Shown piece by piece: positions 8,587-18,149 of a DNA stretch of 64,000 nt. Both the position numbers and the translations under genes were made by a program. Under the pieces are notes generated by a model. That model worked only from the letters and a program-made list of their open reading frames with translations, had not been told where the DNA came from and did not search any database. Numbering within the stretch: the first letter of the stretch is position 1; each line of letters begins with the position of its first letter. This DNA comes from Hoeflea sp. BAL378 (GTDB taxonomy: Bacteria > Pseudomonadota > Alphaproteobacteria > Rhizobiales > Rhizobiaceae): the NCBI RefSeq assembly GCF_000759435.1, contig NZ_JRJG01000038.1:1-64000 (forward strand). The letters are read 5' to 3'.

Positions 8587-10080
8587 ATGAATGGTCAGAA
8601 CGAATACGATGTCATCGTCGTGGGCGGCGGAAACGCCGCGCTCTGTGCGGCATTGTCTGCTGTCGAAAATGGTGCGCGCGTGCTTGTGCTCGAACGGGCG
8701 CCGGAGGAAGAGCGGGGCGGCAACACGGCCTATACGGAAGGGCTGATGCGGTTCGCCTACAACGGCACCGACGACATCGTCGCCCTGTCTCCGGACCTGT
8801 CGGAAGAGGAGAAGAACAGCGATTTCGGAGTCTACACGGAAGATACGTTCTTCGACGACATGGCGCGGGTGACCGAGATGCGCACGGATCCGGATCTGTG
8901 CGAGATCCTGGTGCGCCAAAGCAATTCGGTCATGCATTGGCTGCGCGAGCAGGGCCTGAAGTTCCTGCCGCAATTCGGGCGCCAGTCCTTCAAGGTCGAT
9001 GGGCGGTACAAGTTCTGGGGTGGCGCCACCCTGGCCGTCGTGGGCGGCGGGCGCGGGATGGTCGACTTCCTGTTTTCCGCGGCGGAACGCAGGAACGTCG
9101 ACATCGTCTATGACGCCTGGGTGCGGGACCTGATCCACGATGATGACGGCGTGCATGGCGTCATCGCCCGCGTCAAAGGCAAGACGACGCATTTCCATGG
9201 AAAAACCGTTGTTCTTGCCTGTGGCGGGTTCGAGGCAAATGCGGAATGGCGCACCCGGTATCTCGGACCGGGCTGGGACCTCGCCAAGGTTCGCGGCACC
9301 AAGTACAACACCGGCGACGGTCTCGACATGGCGCTACGGATCGGCGCGCAGCCGCGCGGTAACTGGTCCGGCTGCCACGCCGTCGGCTGGGAACGCTATG
9401 CGGATGAGTATGGCAGCTTCGAGGTGATCGACGACTACGAGCGCGACAGCTATCCCTTCTCGATCATGGTGAACGCCGACGGCAAGCGCTTTCTCGATGA
9501 AGGCGCCGACATCCGCAACTACACTTATGCGAAGTACGGCCACATCATCATGAAGCAGCCGCAGCAGTTCGCCTGGCAGTTGTTCGATTCCTCGGTGACG
9601 CATCTCTTGCGGCCCGAATACCGGTCGCGCCGGGTGACCAAGGTCATCGCCAATACGATTGAGGAACTGGCCGAGAAGATCGATGACGTGAACACCGAGC
9701 AGCTCATCAGGACGCTCAAGGACTTCAATGCGTCGGTCAAGAAGGACGTGCCGTTCGATCCGACACTGAAGGACGGACGCTGCACCGTGGGGCTGGACCA
9801 GCCGAAATCAAACTGGGCCGTCGGCCTGGAGAATCCCCCGTTCGAAGCGTTCTCCGTCACGTGCGGCATCACCTTCACATTCGGCGGGCTGGGGATCACC
9901 AATGACGGCCAGGTCCGCGACGTGAACATGAAGCCGATCAAGGGGCTTTATGCTGCGGGCGAAATGGTTGGAGGCCTGTTTTACTTCAATTATCCGGGCT
10001 CGACCGGTTTGACCAGCGGCTCTGTTTTCGGGCGCCTGGCCGGACGCAGTGCGGCGCAGGCGGCGCTGGGACCGGCATGA
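8587..10080 (+). CDS. tcuA: FAD-dependent tricarballylate dehydrogenase-like flavoprotein (TcuA-like)
   Basis: Flavoprotein of the fumarate-reductase/succinate-dehydrogenase family, 497 residues. The N-terminal FAD motif YDVIVVGGGNAALCAAL is clear, and C-terminal GGLGITNDGQV, LYAAGEMVGG and YPGSTGLTSGSVFGRLAG are hallmarks of this family. Overall it looks most like TcuA, which oxidises tricarballylate to cis-aconitate; other 3-oxosteroid or fumarate-reductase-like members are the alternative. The downstream MmgE/PrpD and aconitase genes would use cis-aconitate or a relative, which supports the call. No TcuB electron-transfer partner or TcuC permease is adjacent, so electrons must leave another way. 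Ribosome site AGGGAGGAAGG precedes the ATG. Confidence 0.75.
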   Translation: MNGQNEYDVIVVGGGNAALCAALSAVENGARVLVLERAPEEERGGNTAYTEGLMRFAYNGTDDIVALSPDLSEEEKNSDFGVYTEDTFFDDMARVTEMRTDPDLCEILVRQSNSVMHWLREQGLKFLPQFGRQSFKVDGRYKFWGGATLAVVGGGRGMVDFLFSAAERRNVDIVYDAWVRDLIHDDDGVHGVIARVKGKTTHFHGKTVVLACGGFEANAEWRTRYLGPGWDLAKVRGTKYNTGDGLDMALRIGAQPRGNWSGCHAVGWERYADEYGSFEVIDDYERDSYPFSIMVNADGKRFLDEGADIRNYTYAKYGHIIMKQPQQFAWQLFDSSVTHLLRPEYRSRRVTKVIANTIEELAEKIDDVNTEQLIRTLKDFNASVKKDVPFDPTLKDGRCTVGLDQPKSNWAVGLENPPFEAFSVTCGITFTFGGLGITNDGQVRDVNMKPIKGLYAAGEMVGGLFYFNYPGSTGLTSGSVFGRLAGRSAAQAALGPA

Positions 10081-10088
10081 GCGAAGTT

Positions 10089-10114
10089 GGGCGCGCGGCG
10101 GAAGCCGCCGCCCT
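10089..10114 (+). terminator. Stem-loop after the TcuA-like gene
   Basis: Inverted repeat around CGGCGG-AAG-CCGCCG (10096-10110), about 16 nt after the stop, followed by CCCTTT. A plausible weak terminator separating this gene from the LysR gene on the same strand. Confidence 0.4.
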
Positions 10115-10262
10115 TTACCCCAAAGGTTTTGGGGGTTAGGGTTTCCGACTGGACGCTTGGACAAAGGCGCGTCCGGGGCTGACGGGCACCAGTTAGAAGC
10201 GGCCCGGAACAAGGATTTCTGGCGCGGGTGGATGCGCTGGCGGGTCGGGGAATGGAGTAACC

Positions 10263-11183
10263 GTGCAGCTTCGTCAAATACGTTATGTGCTGGAGGTCAA
10301 TCGCTGCGGCAACAACATTTCAGCCGCGGCGGAAGCGCTGCACACGTCGCAGCCGGCGATCAGCAAGCAGATCCAGTTGCTCGAATACGAACTGGGCTTC
10401 AATATCTTCGAACGCACCCGGAACCGCGTCGTGGGCCTGACCGATCCCGGGCAGGAGGTGCTGAAGATCGCACAGCGGATCTTCAGCGACATCGAGAATC
10501 TGCGTTCCATCCGCGACGATTACGACAACCTGCAGCAGGGGCGCCTCGTCATCGCCACGACGCATACCCATGCGCGCTATATCCTGCCAAAGGTGATCAA
10601 CGCCTTCCTGAAACGTTATCCCCGGGTGCAGATCGGCCTGTTGCAAGGCAACCCGACCGAAATCTGCGAGATGATCGAAAGCGGCGTCGCCGATCTTGCG
10701 ATCGGCACGGAGGCGATGCGGTCGTTTCCAAGCCTGGCGGTGCTGCCGTGCTTCGAGATCAAGCGCAGCGTGATCGCGCCGAAGGACCATCCGATCCTGA
10801 CGGTGGAGCCGTTGACTCTGGAGGAGATCGCCAAATATCCGGTGATCGCCCATGATGCGTTCAGGAGCGGCCAGTGGAAGATCCTCGATGCCTTCGTACG
10901 GCGCGGGATCGAGCTGAACATCCCCTTTACCGCCGTCGACGCCGATATCGGCAAGACCTATGTGGAGCTTGGCCTTGGCATCGCCATTCTGGCGACCGTT
11001 GCGGTAGACCCGCTGCATGACGGCGATCTGCGCGCGCGCGATGCGAGCCACCTGTTCGAATCGAGCACCACCGCGATCCGGTTCAGGAAAAGCGCCTATC
11101 TTCGCCGCTACATCTATGACTTCATCCAGACCATGGCGCCGAACATGACCAAGAAGGTGGTTCAGTCCCACCAGCGGAGTTGA
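10263..11183 (+). CDS. LysR-family regulator, CysB-like
   Basis: Transcription regulator of 306 residues. N-terminal winged helix-turn-helix: LRQIRYVLEVNRCGNNISAA then EALHTSQPAISKQIQLLEYELG. The linker and effector domain start, LQQGRLVIATTHTHARYILP, closely matches the CysB/Cbl subgroup. In CysB that Thr-rich loop binds acetylserine or sulfate-like anions; here an anionic carboxylate is a reasonable guess. Start is GTG 10263 with GGAG 6-9 nt upstream. It sits between the TcuA-like and MmgE/PrpD genes on the same strand, so it probably controls this tricarboxylate block. The location parallels TcuR, the LysR activator of tcu genes, but subgroup identity differs. Confidence 0.9.
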   Translation: MQLRQIRYVLEVNRCGNNISAAAEALHTSQPAISKQIQLLEYELGFNIFERTRNRVVGLTDPGQEVLKIAQRIFSDIENLRSIRDDYDNLQQGRLVIATTHTHARYILPKVINAFLKRYPRVQIGLLQGNPTEICEMIESGVADLAIGTEAMRSFPSLAVLPCFEIKRSVIAPKDHPILTVEPLTLEEIAKYPVIAHDAFRSGQWKILDAFVRRGIELNIPFTAVDADIGKTYVELGLGIAILATVAVDPLHDGDLRARDASHLFESSTTAIRFRKSAYLRRYIYDFIQTMAPNMTKKVVQSHQRS

Positions 11184-11204
11184 ACGATCTGTCCATGGCG
11201 GCCG

Positions 11205-11232
11205 GGGCGGCTGGTCAAATTCTTGGCCGCCC
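11205..11232 (+). terminator. Candidate stem-loop after the CysB-like gene
   Basis: Inverted repeat GGGCGGC / GCCGCCC with a 14-nt loop, starting 21 nt after the stop codon. No T-run. It is a modest terminator candidate. Confidence 0.35.
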
Positions 11233-11459
11233 GCAAGCGCGCCAGGCCCGCCGACTAGACACGCAACCTATAGCGCTATGATGTATTGTTGGATTGTCTG
11301 CGGACGGTCCACTCCCTACTCTCTGACCCAGAACCGCGCGACCGAACCCTGGCAAGCTGCAGGGTCCGCGTCGCTCTCATCGCTTTCGTGCAAGACGCTT
11401 GGCGGCTGCTGCGGCGGTTTGGACGATGCGTTTGAATGCTGCGCTGGAGAGGGTGCCGA

Positions 11460-12833
11460 ATGGAAGAGACAGAGGGTTTCCAACTCACGCGGTTTCTGCA
11501 TGAACTCGCTCCGCGAGACATTCCGGACGATGCGCGGGTCATGGCGAAAGCCTGCATCCTGGACGCATTCGGCTGCGCCTTTTTCGGATCGACGCAACCC
11601 TGGTCGCAGATCCTTGCAGCCGAGCTTGCAAGCGATGGAGGCGATGGGGCGGCGACGGTGATCGGGCGCGCGCTGCGCCTTCCGGTGACGGCGGCGGCAA
11701 TCTGCAACGGCACCGCGATCCACGGATTCGAACTCGACGACCTGATCGCGGAATCGATCATTCATCCTGCCGCGGCAGTGGTGCCGGCGGCGCTGGCCGC
11801 GGCCGAGGCGAACGGCGCGCGCGGCGATATCCTCGTCAAGGCCGTCGTGGCGGGCTACGAGACCATGCACCGGATCGGCCTCGGGATGGGCACCGAACCC
11901 GCGGGGCGCGGGTTCCACACCACCAGCCTCACGGCGCCGACCGCTGCGGCGATGGCCGCCTCGATCGTCATGGATCTGCCGCTTGACCAGTTGCGTTCGG
12001 CGGTCGGACTGTCGGCCTCGGCGGCGGGCGGCATCAAGAATTTCGCGGCGGGAAACGGCGGCGGCATGGTGAAGCGTCTGCATCTGGGGCGCGCGGCAGG
12101 CGAGGGGGTGCGGTCGAGCCGCCTTGCCGCGGCGGGCTTCATGGGGCCGCCCGGCGCCATCGACGGCAAATTCGGCCTTCTGCCGGTCTATGGCGGCAGC
12201 GGCGCGAACCCCGCGCGTCTGGTCGCGGATCTCGGCAGCACCTGGGCCATAAACCAGGTGTGGTTCAAGGGCTACCCGATCTGCGGATGGATTCATTCCG
12301 TGATGCAGGTGCTGCTGGATCTGCGCGGCGACGGCCCGTTGGACCCCGAGGATGTTGAGCAGGTGATTGTCGGCGTCAGCAGCTATGCGGCGCGCAACAA
12401 CGGCGAGAAGGCTCCCACCGACACGATGGGCGCGCAATACAGCATCCCCTTCTGCTCCGCCGTGGCGCTTCTGGGAGATCCGCGCGATCCCGACAGCTTC
12501 CGGACCGAAGCGGTCGCGGATCCGCGCACGCGCGCGCTTGCACAGCGTGTCGATCTGGTTGTCGATCCCGATGTGGAGGCCGTCTATCCCGCGAAGTTCG
12601 GCGCGCGCGTTTCGCTGCGTCTCAGGAACGGCACGGAAAGGCAAGGCATGGTGATGGAATGCCACGGAACCCCGGCGGATCCGTGTTCGGCGGATGAATT
12701 GCGCGACAAGTTCCTGCTGCTGGCCTGCAAGCGGATCTCCGTGAGCCGCGCCGAGGAAATCGCCGACCTTGTCGAGAACCTGGAAAATCTCGAATCCGTC
12801 ACTGACCTGGCGCTGCTGCTTGCTGCGGACTGA
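11460..12833 (+). CDS. MmgE/PrpD family protein
   Basis: Cytosolic lyase/isomerase of the MmgE/PrpD family, 457 residues (usual length 440-480). Family members include 2-methylcitrate dehydratase (PrpD), cis-aconitate decarboxylase and iminodisuccinate epimerase. Typical stretches are CILDAFGCAFFG near residue 35, GTAIHGFELDDL near 90, SAAGGIKNF near 190 and KGYPICGWIHSVMQ near 275. The frame opens at 11436, but GGAGAGGG at 11446-11453 indicates ATG 11460. It lies 37 nt before the aconitase gene, so the pair is probably co-transcribed. Sequence alone does not separate dehydratase, decarboxylase and epimerase activities; a tricarboxylate substrate is inferred from neighbours. Confidence 0.87.
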   Translation: MEETEGFQLTRFLHELAPRDIPDDARVMAKACILDAFGCAFFGSTQPWSQILAAELASDGGDGAATVIGRALRLPVTAAAICNGTAIHGFELDDLIAESIIHPAAAVVPAALAAAEANGARGDILVKAVVAGYETMHRIGLGMGTEPAGRGFHTTSLTAPTAAAMAASIVMDLPLDQLRSAVGLSASAAGGIKNFAAGNGGGMVKRLHLGRAAGEGVRSSRLAAAGFMGPPGAIDGKFGLLPVYGGSGANPARLVADLGSTWAINQVWFKGYPICGWIHSVMQVLLDLRGDGPLDPEDVEQVIVGVSSYAARNNGEKAPTDTMGAQYSIPFCSAVALLGDPRDPDSFRTEAVADPRTRALAQRVDLVVDPDVEAVYPAKFGARVSLRLRNGTERQGMVMECHGTPADPCSADELRDKFLLLACKRISVSRAEEIADLVENLENLESVTDLALLLAAD

Positions 12834-12869
12834 CAGCGTCCGCCAAATTTGCATGTGAAGAGGAAGATC

Positions 12870-15614
12870 ATGACCAATCCGTTTGACACGATTGCGCGCC
12901 AGCCTATCGACCTTCCCGGCAAGGGGCGGCTGGATTTCTATTCGGTCCCTGCGCTCGAAGCCAATGGGGTAGGTGCGGTGTCCCGCCTGCCGGTGGTGTT
13001 GCGCGTGGTTCTGGAATCGGTGCTGCGCCATTGCGACGGACGGACCATAACCGCCGATCAGGTGCGTGCGCTGGCGAACTGGAAACCAAATGCCGTGCGC
13101 ACCGAAGAGGTGCCTTTTACCGTCGGGCGTCTCGCGCTCAACTGCGCCGCCGGCATCCCGCTGCTCGGCGATGTGACGGCAATCCGCGGCGCGATGAACC
13201 GGCTTGGGCTGCCGGTGGAAAACGTTCAGCCGGAAGTCCATGTCGACATGGCGCTCGACCACACGCTGACCGTGGACTATTACGGCAATGCCAGCGCGCT
13301 GTTGCGCAACATGGAACTCGATATCGAACGCAACTACGAGCGCTACCGGTTCGTCAAATGGGCGATGCAGGCCTATGACGGCATCCGGCTTTTTCCGCCC
13401 GGCGCCGGCATTCTGCACCAGTTGAACCTCGAATTCCTGGCGCCCGGGTTCCTGACGCGCGACGGCGTCGCCTTCCCGGACACGATGGTGGCGACCGATT
13501 CCCATACCTGCATGATCGCGGGTCTGGGCACGGTCGGCTGGGGCGTTGGCGGAATCGAGGCGCAGGCCGCGCTGCTGGGGCTGCCCAATTATTTCCTCAC
13601 GCCCGATGTCGTGGGCGTCCACGTCACCGGCGCGCTTCGCGATGGCGTGACGGCGACCGATCTTGTGCTGCATGTCACGGAAATGCTGCGCGAGGCCAAG
13701 GTGGTCGGCAAGTTCGTCGAATTCTTCGGGGAGGGCGTCGGACGCCTGTCATTGCCCGACCGGGCGACGATCTCGAACATGGCGCCGGAATATGGCGCGA
13801 CGATCGGCTATTTTCCGGTTGACGAGCAGACATGTCGCTATCTGCGCCAGACCGGCCGCGACGAGGCGACCGTGGCCGCCACCGAGAAGTTCTACCGCGC
13901 CCAGGGGTGTTTCGGCGCCGCCGAAGCGGGGTCGGTGGAGTACAGCCGTGTCGTCGACCTCGACCTGACCAGGGTCGAGCCTTGCGTGGCCGGGCCCAAG
14001 CGGCCGCAGGACCGTGTGCCGCTCGGCGCGCTCGCCAGGGAATTTACCGGTCTTCTGGAACGGCCCGCAGCGGAAGGCGGCTACGGACGGTCGAAGGCGC
14101 CGGCGGACGCGAAATCTCGGGACGCCCACACGGTGGCCGATGGCGATGTCGTCATTGCGGCGATCACATCCTGCACCAATACCTCGAACCCCTCGGTGAT
14201 GCTGGCGGCGGGACTTGTGGCGAAAAAGGCCGTCGAGCTTGGGCTGAAGATGCGGCCCTCGGTCAAGACGTCGCTGACGCCGGGGTCTCGCGTGGTCAGC
14301 AAGTATCTGGAAGCGACCGGCCTGCAGGATTATCTCGACGAACTGGGTTTCGCGGTGGTTGGCTATAGCTGCGCGACCTGCGTCGGCGCATCGGGGCCCA
14401 TAGACAGCGCGCTCGAAGAAGAGATCAACGAGAACGGGACGGTTGCCTGCGCGGTGCTGTCGGGCAACCGCAATTTCGAGGCGCGTATCCATCCGGCGGT
14501 TCGCGCCTCCTTCCTTGCAAGTCCGCCGCTGGTGGTCGCGTTTGCGCTGGCGGGCACCGTCAACATCGATCTCACCCACGAGCCCCTAGGCCATGCGGCA
14601 GGGACCGGCGAGCCTGTCTATCTGTCCGACATCTGGCCCACCCAGGAGGAGCTGGCGCAGGCCCTGGCCACTGCGGCGGATCCGGCTTTCTACCGGGACA
14701 TCTATGATTCCGACTTTGAATCCAGCAATCCCTATTGGGCCGAAATCCCCCAGGCAACCGGAAGCCTTTATCCCTGGGAGCCGGAGTCGGAGTACCTCAA
14801 GGAGCCGCCTTTCCTCGACGACGATCTGCGGGTCTCCACGCTGGCCGAGATCAGGGGCGCGCGCAGCCTGGTCATTCTGGGAGATTCGGTCACCACCGAT
14901 CATATCAGTCCGATCGGGACGATCGGGATAAGGACCCCGGCCGGCAAATACCTTGCCGCCCATGGGGTCGCGCCAGGCGCCTTCAACAATTATGGGGCGC
15001 GCCGCATGAACCACGAGGTGATGATCCGGGGGGCCTTCGCCAATGTCCGGCTGCGCAACCTGATGGTTCCGGGGATCGAAGGCGGCATGACGCTGCACCA
15101 GCCAGATCGCGAACAGATGACGGTGTTCGACGCCGCCATGCGCTACCGCGAGGAACAGGTGCCGCTGATCGTCATGGCGGGCGAGGAGTACGGCACCGGC
15201 AGCGCGCGCGACTGGGCGGCCAAGGGGACCCGGCTGCTGGGCGTCCGTGCGGTCATCGCCAGCAGTTTCGAGCGTATCCACCGCAGCAACCTCGTGGGCA
15301 TGGGAGTCCTGCCATGCCAATGGCCCGAGGGGGTCAATGCCCAGACGCTGGGCCTTACCGGCGCGGAGCGTTTCGACATTCTCGGCATTGACGACACCGC
15401 AGCTCCGGGCCAGCCGCTTCGTCTCGTCATTGCGCGGGACGACCGGGAGCCGGAAACAGTTCCGATCATGCTCCGGGTGGATACGCCGATCGAGTTTGAC
15501 TATCTGCGCGAAGGCGGACTCATTCCCTTCGTGCTGAAGAAATTGATCGACAAACCACGCCCGGCGCCGGCGCGCGAAAAAATCTCTGCTTTCGCGGGAA
15601 GCCAAAGGGGCTAG
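12870..15614 (+). CDS. acnA: Aconitate hydratase, AcnA/IRP1 type
   Basis: Full-length [4Fe-4S] aconitase of 914 residues, interconverting citrate, cis-aconitate and isocitrate or homologous compounds. The three cluster cysteines are visible at C435 (SCTNTSNPSVM), C501 and C504 (YSCATCVGASG), the same positions as in E. coli AcnA. The C-terminal swivel domain carries GEEYGTGSARDWAAKG and ASSFERIHRSNLVGMGVLP. ATG 12870 is preceded by AAGAGGA; an earlier in-frame ATG at 12849 is less likely. Its place in an accessory catabolic cluster, not beside other TCA genes, suggests a dedicated isozyme, possibly acting on an unusual substrate. Several active-site-region residues look standard, so ordinary aconitase activity is also possible. 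Confidence 0.93.
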   Translation: MTNPFDTIARQPIDLPGKGRLDFYSVPALEANGVGAVSRLPVVLRVVLESVLRHCDGRTITADQVRALANWKPNAVRTEEVPFTVGRLALNCAAGIPLLGDVTAIRGAMNRLGLPVENVQPEVHVDMALDHTLTVDYYGNASALLRNMELDIERNYERYRFVKWAMQAYDGIRLFPPGAGILHQLNLEFLAPGFLTRDGVAFPDTMVATDSHTCMIAGLGTVGWGVGGIEAQAALLGLPNYFLTPDVVGVHVTGALRDGVTATDLVLHVTEMLREAKVVGKFVEFFGEGVGRLSLPDRATISNMAPEYGATIGYFPVDEQTCRYLRQTGRDEATVAATEKFYRAQGCFGAAEAGSVEYSRVVDLDLTRVEPCVAGPKRPQDRVPLGALAREFTGLLERPAAEGGYGRSKAPADAKSRDAHTVADGDVVIAAITSCTNTSNPSVMLAAGLVAKKAVELGLKMRPSVKTSLTPGSRVVSKYLEATGLQDYLDELGFAVVGYSCATCVGASGPIDSALEEEINENGTVACAVLSGNRNFEARIHPAVRASFLASPPLVVAFALAGTVNIDLTHEPLGHAAGTGEPVYLSDIWPTQEELAQALATAADPAFYRDIYDSDFESSNPYWAEIPQATGSLYPWEPESEYLKEPPFLDDDLRVSTLAEIRGARSLVILGDSVTTDHISPIGTIGIRTPAGKYLAAHGVAPGAFNNYGARRMNHEVMIRGAFANVRLRNLMVPGIEGGMTLHQPDREQMTVFDAAMRYREEQVPLIVMAGEEYGTGSARDWAAKGTRLLGVRAVIASSFERIHRSNLVGMGVLPCQWPEGVNAQTLGLTGAERFDILGIDDTAAPGQPLRLVIARDDREPETVPIMLRVDTPIEFDYLREGGLIPFVLKKLIDKPRPAPAREKISAFAGSQRG

Positions 15615-15684
15615 CCCGAGCGCTTGCGCAGGCTCTCTGGCGTCACGGCATGGGGCCGAGCCGGCCTGGTAAGGCGCCGTCGCC

Positions 15685-16587
15685 TCAGCTCTGCAACTGG
15701 CGCGAAAAATCGCAGCTTTCGCGCGCCAGTTCGGCGACGCGCGCCGCGAAGGCGTTCGGGAGATCCTTGCGGTAGCTGACAACATAGGGAATGTCCGGCA
15801 ATTCGGGCTCCGTCGGTATGATCGCAAGCTTCCCCTCGGCCACCAGCGGTTCGAAACACAGCAACGGAAGGTAGGTCACGCCGAGACCGGCCACCGTCAT
15901 GCCCAGCAGCGCGATCAGGCTGTCGCTGGAGAATTGCCGCCGCACGACCGCGGCTTCCGACTGCAGCCAGTTGGCGACCCAGAGGCCGGTGCCGGACCGG
16001 TTCCCCTGCACCAGGATCGTGTGTTCGGTCAGTTCCTCGATCGAGACGCGGCGGGGGGCGCCGACCAGCTTCGGACTGCCCATCCAGACGTTCCTGACCC
16101 GCGCAAGATGCAGGGACGTGACATGCGGGCTGGCAAAGGCATCCGGCACGATGATGACGTCGAGCTGGCCCTCCGTCAGCCGGTCGTGAAGGTTGCGGCC
16201 GAGATCGACCTCGGTCTCGATCACGACATTGGGATGCGCCGCGCGCAGCGCGAAGATGAACCGGGGCAGCCAGGTCAAAGCGCTCAGTTCGGTGACGCCC
16301 AGCCGGAGCAGCCGGGCCGGAACGTCGTCCTGCCGGGCGATAGAAGCCGCGCGCTGGCGCAGAGCCAGCATTTCCTCGGCGAGCGCCAAGAGCTGCTCGC
16401 CCTTTTCGGTCATCACCGCATTGCGCTGGCTGCGATCGAACAGCGTGACCCCGGTATCGAGCTCCAGCTCCTGTATCCGCTTCGATATCGCCGACTGGGT
16501 GGTGTTCAGCCTGGCCGCGGCCCGTTCGAAGGTGCCGAGCTGGCCGATCCAGTAGAGGCCCTCAAGTTGTTTCAAGGTAATGATCAC
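15685..16587 (-). CDS. LysR-family regulator divergent from aconitase X
   Basis: Regulator of 300 residues. Helix-turn-helix region: ITLKQLEGLYWIGQLGTFERAAARL, then NTTQSAISKRIQELE; an effector-binding domain follows. The open frame continues 75 codons upstream, but the LysR domain begins at about GTG 16587 (coordinate high end), preceded closely by GGAGG. It is convergent with acnA and divergent from the aconitase X operon, the classical arrangement for a LysR regulator of its neighbour. A symmetric T-N11-A palindrome in the shared promoter region (16693-16713) is its likely binding site. Confidence 0.88.
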   Translation of the reverse strand: MIITLKQLEGLYWIGQLGTFERAAARLNTTQSAISKRIQELELDTGVTLFDRSQRNAVMTEKGEQLLALAEEMLALRQRAASIARQDDVPARLLRLGVTELSALTWLPRFIFALRAAHPNVVIETEVDLGRNLHDRLTEGQLDVIIVPDAFASPHVTSLHLARVRNVWMGSPKLVGAPRRVSIEELTEHTILVQGNRSGTGLWVANWLQSEAAVVRRQFSSDSLIALLGMTVAGLGVTYLPLLCFEPLVAEGKLAIIPTEPELPDIPYVVSYRKDLPNAFAARVAELARESCDFSRQLQS

Positions 16588-16692
16588 AGCCTCCGTCCCG
16601 GCTCGCGGCCGGAGTTGGGTAAGTTCGCAGCGGTAGGCGACTGCCGCCTCCCACAGCAGCATACACATTCCTTCAGCGAATGAAAATCGATG

Positions 16693-16713
16693 CAAATATA
16701 TCGTTTTTATTTG
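16693..16713. promoter_or_regulatory. Candidate LysR box in the AcnX/LysR divergent promoter
   Basis: Perfect inverted repeat CAAATA-N9-TATTTG whose centre (16703) is also the centre of a T-N11-A core (T16697, A16709), the LysR consensus. It lies in an AT-rich patch of the 242-bp divergent region, 117 nt before the aconitase X start codon and about 105 nt before the LysR start. Confidence 0.6.
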
Positions 16714-16829
16714 TGTATCGCGGACCCTATCACTGTCTGAGATCACCATCCGGCCGAGCGATTTCGGCCGAGGTTTCCGGGCGGCATGGCCTGTCCTGTC
16801 GTCGACAAGCAATTCAAGGAGTGCCGCCT

Positions 16830-18149
16830 ATGGTTCTGACCGAAGAAGAGCAGCGGATGCTCGACGGTGACAGTGGCACCGCCGTCAAGAAGGCCATGGA
16901 AATCCTGGTGGCCCTGGGCGAAAGCTTCGGGGCCGAACGGCTGGTGCGCACCAACAACGTCCATATGGCGGGCTCCTCCGTGCTGGTGGCCGAAGAGGCA
17001 GGGACGCGCTTTGTCGAGGATATCCGTGCGCAGGGTGGAAATTTCGTCACGCGGGTGACAACCAATCCGACGGCGATCGATCCCACGAAATGGAAAGAGA
17101 TCGGGATTCCCGAGTCGGATGAGGTGATGCAGAGGCGTCTGACGGCAGCCTATGCCGGGATGGGAGCGAATTCCTGCAATTCCTGCATTCCCTATCTCGT
17201 CGGCAACAATCCGCGCTTCGGCGAGCACATGGCGTGGGGCGAATCCTCGGCGGTGGTGTTTGCGAATTCCGTATGCGGGGCTCGGACGAACCGCGAAGGC
17301 GGGCCCAGCGGCCTTGCCTCGGCGCTGACCGGACGAACGCCGGAATATGGCTTCCACCTCAAGGAAAACCGGTATGGAAGCTTCCTGGTGAAGGTCGAGG
17401 CTCCGCTCAACGACATGACCGATTACGGCACGCTGGGGTGCTTTGCCGGCAAGATCGCCGGACAGGACACGCCGGTCTTTACCGGCATTCCCGACAATCC
17501 GACGATCGAGCAGTTGAAGGCGCTGAGCGCGGCGCTGGCCTCTTCCGGCTCGGTGAGCATGTTCCATGCCGTCGGCGTGACGCCCGAGGCGCCGACGGTC
17601 GAAGAGGCTTTCGGCGGCAAGGATCCGGAGAAGGTGATTGTTTTCGGCGAGGCGGAGAAGGCCGAGACCGAGGCCTTTCTCAACAAGGAGCCGACCGATC
17701 ACGTCGACTGGATCCTGGTGGGCTGCCCGAACGCCACGGTGCAGGAGATACGCGAGGTCGCCGATGCGCTCGTGGACAAGAAGGTGCATGCCGACGTCGC
17801 GCTTTGGGTCACCACCTCGGGCGCGATGTACGCGATGGCGGAACGCGTGGGCTATGTCGAGACCATCGAGAAGGCCGGCGGGACGGTGGTCCGGGAAACC
17901 TGCCCCTTCCTTGCGCGAAGCCGCGTGATCGCGCCCGCGAAGGGGTACAAGACCCTGACAACCAACTCGGCAAAGATGGCGTTCTACGCGCCGGGACAAT
18001 TCGGGCTGTCCACCCATTACGGAAACCTCGATCGGGTCATGAAGGCCGCGATCAACGGTGTGTGGAGCTTGAGATCATGGATGGCAGCAAACTCATTCTC
18101 AAGGGCCGCAAGATTGTCGCCGGCAAGGCCAGCGGCGAGGCCATCGTGA
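16830..18149 (+). CDS. Aconitase X catalytic (large) subunit
   Basis: AcnX large subunit (DUF521/aconitase X catalytic domain), 439 residues. Characterised relatives dehydrate cis-3-hydroxy-L-proline or mevalonate 5-phosphate, using an iron-sulfur or metal site. Family blocks are present: NSCNSCIPY with C116 and C119, AWGESSAVVFANSVCGARTNREGGPSG with C149, and the ETCPFLARSR block with C358. ATG 16830 has AAGGAG upstream. The conserved domain seems to end near residue 415; the last ~24 codons (rich in Ser, Arg and Ala) overlap the small-subunit gene in another frame, which is unusual. Context with RraA and AcnA suggests a tricarboxylate-like substrate instead of hydroxyproline; this is inference. 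Confidence 0.9.
   Translation: MVLTEEEQRMLDGDSGTAVKKAMEILVALGESFGAERLVRTNNVHMAGSSVLVAEEAGTRFVEDIRAQGGNFVTRVTTNPTAIDPTKWKEIGIPESDEVMQRRLTAAYAGMGANSCNSCIPYLVGNNPRFGEHMAWGESSAVVFANSVCGARTNREGGPSGLASALTGRTPEYGFHLKENRYGSFLVKVEAPLNDMTDYGTLGCFAGKIAGQDTPVFTGIPDNPTIEQLKALSAALASSGSVSMFHAVGVTPEAPTVEEAFGGKDPEKVIVFGEAEKAETEAFLNKEPTDHVDWILVGCPNATVQEIREVADALVDKKVHADVALWVTTSGAMYAMAERVGYVETIEKAGGTVVRETCPFLARSRVIAPAKGYKTLTTNSAKMAFYAPGQFGLSTHYGNLDRVMKAAINGVWSLRSWMAANSFSRAARLSPARPAARPS

Noticed and set aside
11316-13673. 785-codon open frame antisense to MmgE/PrpD and acnA
   Set aside because: The opposite strand carries two clear enzymes with intact motifs; the antisense translation is His/Arg/Gln-rich and has no domain. 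It is an artefact of high GC content.
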